Shown here piece by piece: positions 1 to 6,575 of a stretch of 64,000 nt of DNA. The notes under the pieces were generated by a model that worked only from the letters and a program-made list of their open reading frames with translations, searched no databases and was not told the DNA's origin. The translations under genes and the position numbers were made by a program. The DNA is from Desulfonatronum thioautotrophicum. Lineage in GTDB: Bacteria; Desulfobacterota; Desulfovibrionia; Desulfovibrionales; Desulfonatronaceae. Positions within the stretch are counted from its first letter, which is position 1; each line of letters starts with the position of its first letter. The stretch covers positions 558,001 through 622,000 of the forward strand of contig NZ_JYNO01000001.1 in assembly GCF_000934745.1 (NCBI RefSeq), written 5' to 3'.

Positions 1-364
1 GCAGGCTGTCCAGGTAGGCATTCAGTCCATCCAAAAAGGCAGTCTCGTCCTTTTCCTGTGCATCCAGCCAGGATGCAAAAAAAAGCAGGGCCAGATACTG
101 GGCGTAGCGCGGGGAGAATCTGGCCTTGGCGCAGGCTGTGCGGATCTTCTGGTCCAGAAACGCCAGAATATGATCGTTCTTTTTACATACGGAAACAAGG
201 CTGACCAGATACTTCCCTTCATCCAGCGCACGGGTCGCCCCATGCAGGGTTTCGGCCTCCGCGGCATGACGAGCCGCGGGCCCCAAAGGAAGCCCCAGAC
301 TGTCGGCCAATGCATCGCGCAACACCAAGGCCGCCTTGAGCCGGGCATGACCTGATTTGCTCAT
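1..364 (-). CDS. Unidentified protein, N-terminal part, truncated by window edge
   Basis: An open minus-strand frame starts at the ATG read from 364 and runs off the left edge after about 121 codons. The protein begins MSKSGHARLKAALVLRDAL, is helix-rich and Ala/Leu-rich, and has no signal peptide or catalytic motif that I recognise. The frame has no stop and its codon use matches the neighbours, so I treat it as a real gene. It follows the methyltransferase and toxin-antitoxin genes on the same strand, where a helicase or restriction subunit often lies. That link rests on position only. Shorter frames in both directions here are shadows. Confidence 0.5.
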   Translation of the reverse strand, partial: MSKSGHARLKAALVLRDALADSLGLPLGPAARHAAEAETLHGATRALDEGKYLVSLVSVCKKNDHILAFLDQKIRTACAKARFSPRYAQYLALLFFASWLDAQEKDETAFLDGLNAYLDSL

Positions 365-448
365 ACGCTGTAAGAACCTCTGGAAAATAAAGACACTCTT
401 AAGCACCCCTTGTCGCCTTCCATTGGCGCGGCGCAGCCGTGATACCGG

Positions 449-718
449 TCAAATTTTCTTCAACAATATTTCATAGTCTGAATGACTGCCTATCCAAAAC
501 CAGATGATCACTTCACCGCTTAAAATGCCTACTGCCCTGTAGTTTTTGGTAATACGCACCGAATATATCGGTAGCGCTGAATGGACTCTCTTGAAATGTA
601 AACCTGGATGCCAAGGATCATTCAGAAATACGGCATAAGCTTCCTTGGATTTGGCTTGAATCTCGTTGTCCAAAGCCTGAAAGCATTTCCAAAATTTTTT
701 ATTGGCTCGAGAGATCAC
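449..718 (-). CDS. RelE/ParE-superfamily toxin
   Basis: This 89-residue protein has the size and pattern of the RelE/ParE toxin fold: an N-terminal helix pair, then a beta-rich half ending in an ITKNYRAVGI strand and a WFWIGSHSDYE segment, as in HigB/RelE-like proteins. Such toxins cut mRNA or inhibit gyrase; which applies cannot be told from the sequence. The start ATG overlaps the upstream antitoxin stop by 4 nt, so the pair is translationally coupled with the antitoxin first. It lies downstream of the methyltransferase gene in the same orientation. Family assignment is fairly secure, target unknown. Confidence 0.75.
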   Translation of the reverse strand: MISRANKKFWKCFQALDNEIQAKSKEAYAVFLNDPWHPGLHFKRVHSALPIYSVRITKNYRAVGILSGEVIIWFWIGSHSDYEILLKKI

Positions 719-933
719 ATCGTATCCGGATCGAGTTTGGTTGTCTTACCCTGGGCGTAATCCTGCAAGGCTTCTTGCGCAAGTTGCGCCAAGGTGCCTT
801 CCGATTCAGAGAAAAGATGATCCCATTTATTCTCTGATTCAATCTCTTCGAGAACCATCCGCGCAACGATGTTCTGTTCCAGTGTCGGCAGTCTGGAAGC
901 AACATCAAATGCTTTTTCAAGCAAGCTGGTCAT
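715..933 (-). CDS. Antitoxin partner of the RelE/ParE-type toxin
   Basis: A 72-residue acidic protein (MTSLLEKAFDVASRLP...) that overlaps the toxin gene by 4 nt. It has an N-terminal helix of the type seen in short RelB/StbD-like antitoxins and a charged C-terminal tail (KTTKLDPDTM) that could wrap the toxin. It ends where the toxin begins and starts 24 nt after the methyltransferase stop, so it may be cotranscribed with that gene. The call rests mainly on size, acidity and coupling to a recognisable toxin. No DNA-binding motif stands out. Confidence 0.68.
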   Translation of the reverse strand: MTSLLEKAFDVASRLPTLEQNIVARMVLEEIESENKWDHLFSESEGTLAQLAQEALQDYAQGKTTKLDPDTM

Positions 934-956
934 GGCTGTTCACCGTGTTTTTCCTG

Positions 957-3900
957 TCAGTTTGGCCGAAATTGCTGGGCAAATATCGCCTCAATCGCCT
1001 CGAACCGTTCACAGCCGTCAAAGCTGAGCGCTGCGGGATCGTTGGTCAGTAGTCGTTCCGCGGGATGGTCTTGGAGCTTGTTTTGGAGCCATGCCTGGGA
1101 GTCCGGACTTCGGCAGTCGCGAAAAAACAAGGCTGTCGGGATCCCCAGGAGATCCCGGCCCAGAATCACGGCACCCTGTTCTTCACGGTACATGCGATCC
1201 ACATCCAACCCCAGCAGGTAAACCAGGCTCTCCACAAGGTCCACATCCCGGGGTTCAGCCGGCCCCGCGGTCACGGCCCGCTTGAGACGATACCCGAAGG
1301 GAGTCAGAAAGCGTTCCACGCCGCAATAGACCTTTTTACTCGCACGATCCAGACGATAGCGCAACGTAAAGGCCGGATCAGGCAGCAGCGGAAAGCGTTC
1401 CAGACGGGGATCCGGCGGAACATCCAGATTTTCAAGGGTATCCTCGTACTGCTCCAGGGACTGGATCCGCATGAACAGACCAGGTCCGTCCACGGCCTTG
1501 GCCTGCCCTGAACCCCAGGCCGTGGCGGCCGCAACCTTTTTCAACCGCGGTACGATCAATGTTTCAAAATACCGGTTCACTTCCACCGTGAGGAACTTGC
1601 GACGGCTCTTTTCCAGGCGATTAACGTCCATCACGGCATGGGCCGTACTCCCGGAGCCGCCAAAACAGTCCAGAATCATGTCCTTCTCCCCGGAGCCCTG
1701 GAGAATGAACCGGGACACGAAGCTGGAGTGCTTGGGCGCGAGAAACACGCCGGACTTGCTAAACAACGCCGATGTTTGTTTTTCTCCGTCGGAATAGTCA
1801 CGGAAGACGCTTTTGCCGACATTGTTGGAGACTTCATGCAGCATTCGCTTGAGGCGGGGCAACTTCTTCTCATCCTTGCCCCAAGCAATCCGATGATCCT
1901 CATCCAGGCTTTGAAAACATCGGCGATCAGTATCATCAGATCCATTCTTCAAAGGAAATTTCCAGCCACTTTTTGGTTGAGGGCAAGGCTTATTGGTCAC
2001 TGGGTGTGTTGGTGAATAATATCTCCAGTTAGGATGCTCTGGCATTGCGGTAGTGTCCGACTGCTTAGACGCAGGCATTGACATATCGCCCTCTTGCCAG
2101 ATCCAAATCTTGGCCTGCACGGCCCGGGCCTCGTTTTCCGTGACCAGCTTGCCCTCGGCATCCCGGTATTCCGCGAATTTGTAGTTGAAAAGGCCACGCC
2201 AGGGGTCGTTGTCCTTCTCATCCTCCCAGTCCAGACCCTGGGATTCCACATCCTCGCGGTAGGCAATCTTGTGCTGTTCGTAGAGTCCCCGCAACGCGGC
2301 TTCAACTTCCCGGATGGGCGGAAAGCCCGGATTCAGTTCCTCTACCAGGGCCATGACCTCTTCATAGCCGGGTTTCGGCTCGCGGAACATGTTTCTGTCC
2401 TGCTCCACGGTGGGGCGATGCCGGGCATAGACCAGCACGTATTCGTGGTTGGTGGAGTAGTTCGGCGCCTGGCTGTTGTTGGTGTTCATGGCCCAGATCA
2501 ATTCTTCCACCCGGTTATTCTGGCCAAACACCCCGTTCATGACCTGTTCGACCAGGGTTCGCTCGGTCTTGTCGATACTGACGAAAATCGCTCCGTCCAT
2601 GGGCGTCAACCAGCGCATCCTTTCCAGCCGGTTTTCCATCATCGCGGCGAAGGAGGCGTGGCGGTAGCCGTTTTTATAGGGAATGCAGCTGCTTTTGGTG
2701 TTGTAGGGCGGATCAATATAGATGCACTTGACCTGCTGATGATACTTTGTCTGAAAGGTGTTCAAGGCCTGCCAGTTGTCCGAGTGCACTGCCGTTCCGT
2801 CCAAGGCCTCGTCCAGGCCGACCGACGCGGTCACGGCATCCAGCAAAGACCACTTGAAGTCTTCGTCGAAATTGGCCGTATCAATGGGCAATGGCAGGAA
2901 CGGCTCCGCATGCTTCGGCGTCTGGATGTCCAGGGCAAGCTGGCCCGACCTGGAGCGCTTCCCGCCAGACCTGACCTGGGGCTGACGACGGCATGCGTCG
3001 GCATCACCATATTCTCCAAGGCCCAAGTCCCTCCATTCTTCGCGTTGCGCCGCAATGATCCGGTACACGTTGCGGTCCAGCCAGTCCGATGCATGTTTTT
3101 CAATGCGATCCAGGGTGATCACATACCGGGTGGCAAAGACCAGTTTGACTTTCTCCCAGAGCGATTTTTGGAAATCTTCCAGCGAAGCCAGAAAGGCAAT
3201 GATCCGCTCGCCCACCGTCCGCACGACCCGGCCCACCGTGACCATGCGTGCGGCAACATCCCCTCCCGCAAGAAGCTGTCGGACATCCAGCACCGTTGTG
3301 GCGATGAAGATGTCCAAATCCGCGGCCATCTGCTTTTTCAGGCCGGCATGGATGAAAAAATCACTCTGGTTCCGGGCAATGTAGCGGTTCAGCCAACGTT
3401 TGATGTCTGTCGCGTCGCCACGAGTGGCGTCCTGAATTGCCTCCACAATGCCATTTTTTTGTTTGTCCGTCTGCGCTCCCTTGAGATATTTCAGAACAAC
3501 GCGAACCTGGCGGGATTGATCCGCCTGTACGCAATCCAGTTCGTAGTGGGCCTTGTCGCTGGGTTTGAGTTGGGCGCGGGTCTTCAGCAGCGTTTCCGGC
3601 TCCACGGAAAAAATAATTGTCCAGCCACCGAGTTGTACCGGGTAATCCGTGAAAATATCACCGGATTTTATGTAGTACATGCCCTCCGTGGCCCAGCGAA
3701 ACTCCGTGTCGTCGCCCCGTGATTGCACATACCGGCTGCCCTCCGGCCCGTACCGACGCTCGACGATGAAGTCGCCTTCCTGATAGTGCAGGGAAAAAAA
3801 CTGGTAAAGCCGGTTCATGGCCTCAACGCGGTCCAGACCATCGGAAGAAAGGGGAGTCTTTTCAAGGCACTGTTCCCGGTACGTCGCAACCATTTCAGCC

Positions 3901-4094
3901 AGGGCCGGAACCGTTGCCAACTGCGTCAGAAGCGCTTCTCGTTCTTCCACACCCATTGGTTCGTTGATACCCAACCTTTCCGCCAGCTCTTTGGGGTTCT
4001 TCGACGTTGGATGTGGAATTACCCCCAAAACCATGTAATGCCCGGAGGCTCTCTTCGCCCCCTGATGATGGCACGAGTAAGCTAAGCCCATCAA
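957..4094 (-). CDS. Type III-like (beta-class) DNA methyltransferase, large C-terminal part of a disrupted gene
   Basis: Site-specific adenine or cytosine-N4 methyltransferase of the Mod type. Motif IV, DPPYN, is near residue 460 (about 2700-2714). The SAM-binding motif I, FGGSGST, comes after it near residue 805 (about 1650-1670), which is the beta-class order of type III Mod subunits. Between them is the usual SIDKTE...N-rich recognition region. The first ATG is at 4091 (TTG at 4094), but the first 30 or so residues are encoded by an inserted palindromic element and are not native. The native N-terminus is the separate frame at 4230-4529, in the same reading frame. The protein may be made from an internal start or be inactive. 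No matching Res helicase is visible in the window. Confidence 0.85.
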   Translation of the reverse strand: MMGLAYSCHHQGAKRASGHYMVLGVIPHPTSKNPKELAERLGINEPMGVEEREALLTQLATVPALAEMVATYREQCLEKTPLSSDGLDRVEAMNRLYQFFSLHYQEGDFIVERRYGPEGSRYVQSRGDDTEFRWATEGMYYIKSGDIFTDYPVQLGGWTIIFSVEPETLLKTRAQLKPSDKAHYELDCVQADQSRQVRVVLKYLKGAQTDKQKNGIVEAIQDATRGDATDIKRWLNRYIARNQSDFFIHAGLKKQMAADLDIFIATTVLDVRQLLAGGDVAARMVTVGRVVRTVGERIIAFLASLEDFQKSLWEKVKLVFATRYVITLDRIEKHASDWLDRNVYRIIAAQREEWRDLGLGEYGDADACRRQPQVRSGGKRSRSGQLALDIQTPKHAEPFLPLPIDTANFDEDFKWSLLDAVTASVGLDEALDGTAVHSDNWQALNTFQTKYHQQVKCIYIDPPYNTKSSCIPYKNGYRHASFAAMMENRLERMRWLTPMDGAIFVSIDKTERTLVEQVMNGVFGQNNRVEELIWAMNTNNSQAPNYSTNHEYVLVYARHRPTVEQDRNMFREPKPGYEEVMALVEELNPGFPPIREVEAALRGLYEQHKIAYREDVESQGLDWEDEKDNDPWRGLFNYKFAEYRDAEGKLVTENEARAVQAKIWIWQEGDMSMPASKQSDTTAMPEHPNWRYYSPTHPVTNKPCPQPKSGWKFPLKNGSDDTDRRCFQSLDEDHRIAWGKDEKKLPRLKRMLHEVSNNVGKSVFRDYSDGEKQTSALFSKSGVFLAPKHSSFVSRFILQGSGEKDMILDCFGGSGSTAHAVMDVNRLEKSRRKFLTVEVNRYFETLIVPRLKKVAAATAWGSGQAKAVDGPGLFMRIQSLEQYEDTLENLDVPPDPRLERFPLLPDPAFTLRYRLDRASKKVYCGVERFLTPFGYRLKRAVTAGPAEPRDVDLVESLVYLLGLDVDRMYREEQGAVILGRDLLGIPTALFFRDCRSPDSQAWLQNKLQDHPAERLLTNDPAALSFDGCERFEAIEAIFAQQFRPN

Positions 4095-4259
4095 GGCAGA
4101 CCCCTTCGGGGATGGCTGTCGCCATGCCTTGACGGGCTTAGCTTACTCGTGCCCCTCTTAACCGTGGGCGACGGACGGGGATGCCTCCGGCGGGGGCTCC
4201 GAACAGGGATTGCGCACCATGCCAGACTGTTACGACAATTCCACATCCAACGTCGAAGA
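3998..4259. repeat. Nested inverted-repeat insertion inside the methyltransferase gene
   Basis: A perfect 23-bp inverted repeat lies at 3998-4020 and 4237-4259. Inside it is a second inverted repeat of 28 bp with one mismatch at 4071-4098 and 4125-4152, whose loop holds further small hairpins (CCCCTTCGGGG near 4100-4110, and ATGGC..GCCAT). The element splits the N-terminal frame (4230-4529) from the rest of the methyltransferase (957-4094) and supplies the in-frame TAA at 4230-4232. It is too short to encode a transposase. It could be a MITE-like or REP-like element or the scar of a larger insertion. The element type is not recognised. Confidence 0.7.
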
Positions 4260-4529
4260 GCCCTCTTTGGTTGCGGTGCGCCCCATGGAATGTTCAGCCT
4301 CCACCTCCGCAAAGGTCTCTTCCAGCACTCTCCCGATCTTGCCCCCCTTGAGTACCTTTTGGCCGTTTTCCTGCACGATTTCCCCAAGAAAATCCCGGAC
4401 CTCGGCATTCTGGCGACGGATGATCCGGTACAGTCCAAAATCCAGACATTCCGCCTCATCCATCTGAAACAGTTCCGTCATCAGTTCAACGAAACGAATC
4501 TCCGCATCATTACTGGTGTTCATGCCCAA
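4230..4529 (-). pseudogene. Detached N-terminal fragment of the type III-like DNA methyltransferase
   Basis: The 99-residue frame carries the characteristic start of this methyltransferase family: RFVELMTELFQMDEAECLDF, then GLYRIIRR and a VLKGGKIG segment. It is in the same reading frame as the large downstream frame (957-4094), but translation ends in a TAA within the inverted-repeat insertion, after GSSTLDVELS. Known family members carry both parts in one protein, so this is read as the 5' end of a disrupted gene. Its ATG (M1 at 4529, alternative M3 at 4523) lies about 80 nt downstream of the ImmA/IrrE gene on the same strand. Confidence 0.7.
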
Positions 4530-4610
4530 CCCTCATTGTCATGGCCGCGATCAAATCGGATCAATGGATATTCCCTCATCTGCCCCCGGTCGCGGCACAC
4601 TACCCGCCAT

Positions 4611-5345
4611 CTACCGCATCCTCAACCTCTCCCGCTCCATCCGCTCGATCAGCCCGGCGGATTTCAGGACCAGGTCCAGGCTGATGTTCGGAATTTCATC
4701 GTTTTTTCCCAGATAGCCGGACAGGTATGCGTCCGACTTGCTGTCAATGCCCTTGCGAATACAGGCGAGGTAGGTGACGGTTTCCGCTTCAAACTCGTTG
4801 ACTTGCTGGTTCAATCCTCTCCTGTCTGGCCACCATTTCTCATTGGGCGTTCCCAGGTGACCGCAGTAGAGGTGGGCGAGTTCGTGGACCAATGTGGCAT
4901 ACCGGCCCACTGTGTTGGTCTTGGCGTTGAGGGACAGGTGGTAGCGTTTGGGAATATCGACAAAGCTTTCTTTTGGCGGGACTCGGACCTGGAATTTCAA
5001 CGGCCCGGACGATGCGCAGAGCCGAATGTATCCCGCCAGCAGCGAGCCGGCGTTCTCGGTCGCCACCTCCACCCCGTCCCGGATGGCGTTGGCGATCGTC
5101 CGCGTGTAGGGCTCTTTTACATCCACGGGAGGGATGTCAAAGGGATTGGTCACTTCTTTGGGCAGGGCCGGAGCGCCGGGTAGCGGTTCCGTGTCGCTGA
5201 CGTCGAACACGAACATCACCGGCCCCATGGGTTGCAGGATCACGATAGGCCGGGAGCCGGGCTTGACCGTGCGTTTGTACTTGTCCAGCCAGACCCGGGG
5301 CGTGGCCACGAATTTGGCCCCGGGCATCTGGATCTGGATGAGCAT
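4611..5345 (-). CDS. ImmA/IrrE-family metallopeptidase, C-terminal part of a gene split by a nonsense codon
   Basis: A zinc metallopeptidase of the ImmA/IrrE (M78, DUF955) type, with the motif HELAHLYCGH near residues 152-161 and a following Glu (NEFEAET) as likely third ligand. Family members in mobile elements cleave repressors or accompany an ArdC-like antirestriction domain. The ATG at 5345 is probably not the native start. Reading upstream in the same frame gives SPYNAM, then a TAA at 5361-5363, then RRFRF, which is the continuous core of this family. The gene therefore seems broken by one base change, probably Tyr TAC/TAT to TAA. Peptidase call firm; present activity doubtful. Confidence 0.78.
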   Translation of the reverse strand: MLIQIQMPGAKFVATPRVWLDKYKRTVKPGSRPIVILQPMGPVMFVFDVSDTEPLPGAPALPKEVTNPFDIPPVDVKEPYTRTIANAIRDGVEVATENAGSLLAGYIRLCASSGPLKFQVRVPPKESFVDIPKRYHLSLNAKTNTVGRYATLVHELAHLYCGHLGTPNEKWWPDRRGLNQQVNEFEAETVTYLACIRKGIDSKSDAYLSGYLGKNDEIPNISLDLVLKSAGLIERMERERLRMR

Positions 5346-5360
5346 GGCGTTGTAGGGGGA

Positions 5361-5663
5361 TTAGAAGCGAAACCTGCGGATAAAGGTCAGCAACCCCTGA
5401 AAATCGCTGCTTTTCCTGTAGGTTTTTACCTGGATGAACAGCTCGTCCAGCGCTTTTTTGTCCTGACGGGCATCCCGTACTGTATCCCGCTCTGGTTGGC
5501 GTTCCGGATTCCGCTGTTGCATATCCACCGCCTTTGCTCTGGCTTGTTCGACTACCGAGACGGGTTGCCGGTCCAGTCTGCCCGACAAATTCCGCTTTTT
5601 CTTTTCTTCATTGATCGTAGGCCCATCTTGTCGGCTTTGGAGGTGGCAAATTGGCACCTCCAA
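5361..5663 (-). pseudogene. N-terminal piece of the ImmA/IrrE-type gene, ended by in-frame TAA
   Basis: A 100-codon frame ending at TAA 5361-5363, in phase with the metallopeptidase frame that begins at 5345. Its last segment, LFIQVKTYRKSSDFQGLL, joins naturally to SPYNAMLIQIQM across the stop. The first residues (MEVPICHLQS) come from an adjoining ORF6N-like relic read in another frame, so the native start is probably further in, for example the Met of MQQRNPERQPERD. The middle is highly charged and low complexity. If the stop is real, only this short product and an internally initiated peptidase could be made. Confidence 0.6.
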
Positions 5664-5710
5664 TTATCCTGTTCCTTCAGTGTCAATTCAAAAATGTAAT
5701 CTTCCGAAAA
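5620..5710 (-). pseudogene. Remnant of a second ORF6N-domain gene
   Basis: Read on the minus strand from 5710, this stretch encodes FSEDYIFELTLKEQDNW followed by RCQFATSKADKMG. That mirrors the FPDDFMFELTPEEVSN..RCHFGTSSWGG segment of the intact ORF6N protein just upstream, and the nucleotide match is visible as well (compare 5638-5707 with 6070-6140). Upstream and downstream homology is missing, so this is a short relic of a duplicated or recombined ORF6N gene. It now forms the upstream border of the broken metallopeptidase gene. Confidence 0.5.
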
Positions 5711-5711
5711 C

Positions 5712-6287
5712 TCAAGATGCACGAAATATTAACAAATCAATTTCCCTGGCTCGGCCGTGGCCCCATCCCCAAAACTCTTGCGCATCCTCCCTCACAAATC
5801 CGATCCTCCGCTCCGCCTTCTCCTCGACGGCCAAAAGCTGGCGGAGAGCCTCGAACACGACCCGAAACTGCTCGTCGTACTTCGACTCCATATCCTCAAT
5901 CTTGCGCCGCAAGTCCTCATGGGTGGCCAGCATTTGGCGCAGCCTGGTGAAGGCGCGCATGATCTGGATGTTCACCTGGATGGCCCGCTTGCTGTTCAAC
6001 ACGCTGGACAGCATGGCCACGCCCTGCTCGGTGAAAGCCATGGGATTGTAGCGTACCCCTCCCCAACTTGAGGTGCCAAAATGGCACCTCAAGTTGGAGA
6101 CCTCTTCCGGTGTCAACTCGAACATGAAATCATCCGGAAAACGGTCACTATTCCTGCGTACTTGTCGCTTGAGAAGTTTTGTCTCCACACCGTACAGGTC
6201 AGCCAAGTCACGATCCAGCATGACCTTCATGCCGCGAAGTACGAGAATTTTACCGGTGATGCTCTCCACTGGAACCAAATCCGTCAT
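5712..6287 (-). CDS. ORF6N domain-containing DNA-binding protein
   Basis: A 191-residue protein with the phage-type ORF6N domain in its N-terminal 100 residues (ILVLRGMKVMLDRDLADLYGVE, RNSDRFPDDFMFELT, then FTEQGVAMLSSVLNS), followed by a predicted coiled coil (residues about 110-165, HEDLRRKIEDMESKYDEQF). ORF6N and KilA-N proteins bind DNA and are typical of phages and mobile islands; the target is unknown. The ATG at 6287 opens the minus-strand accessory operon. Upstream, the 288 bp to the next gene (6576) lies between divergent units and should hold both promoters. Family call firm. Confidence 0.85.
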   Translation of the reverse strand: MTDLVPVESITGKILVLRGMKVMLDRDLADLYGVETKLLKRQVRRNSDRFPDDFMFELTPEEVSNLRCHFGTSSWGGVRYNPMAFTEQGVAMLSSVLNSKRAIQVNIQIMRAFTRLRQMLATHEDLRRKIEDMESKYDEQFRVVFEALRQLLAVEEKAERRIGFVREDAQEFWGWGHGRAREIDLLIFRAS

Positions 6288-6575
6288 GATGCGCCTCCCT
6301 GTTGGCGGATGGATCTTCTTGTTTGCCTGGGGTGTGGAAATTCATCCTTGGTTATCCGCCCCAGGAAAGCCGCGTCAAGGCAAAGGCGGGTTTCCCGCGC
6401 AGGCCCGGGCCCTTTCGAGTTCTTTCGTTCCGCGATCCCGACCTTGCGCTTTCCGGAAGATTACCTGTAACCTGACCGGAAACGCCATACGGTGACAGAC
6501 TGTTCCAAATCCGGCTTTATCCATGCCCGAAGCAGGGCGGACCTGGACTCGTACTCTCAACCCACGGGAGGAACC

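Noticed and set aside
2094-3722. A 542-codon open frame on the plus strand
   Set aside because: It is antisense to the methyltransferase, whose DPPYN and FGGSGST motifs are clear. The long frame is a result of high GC content.
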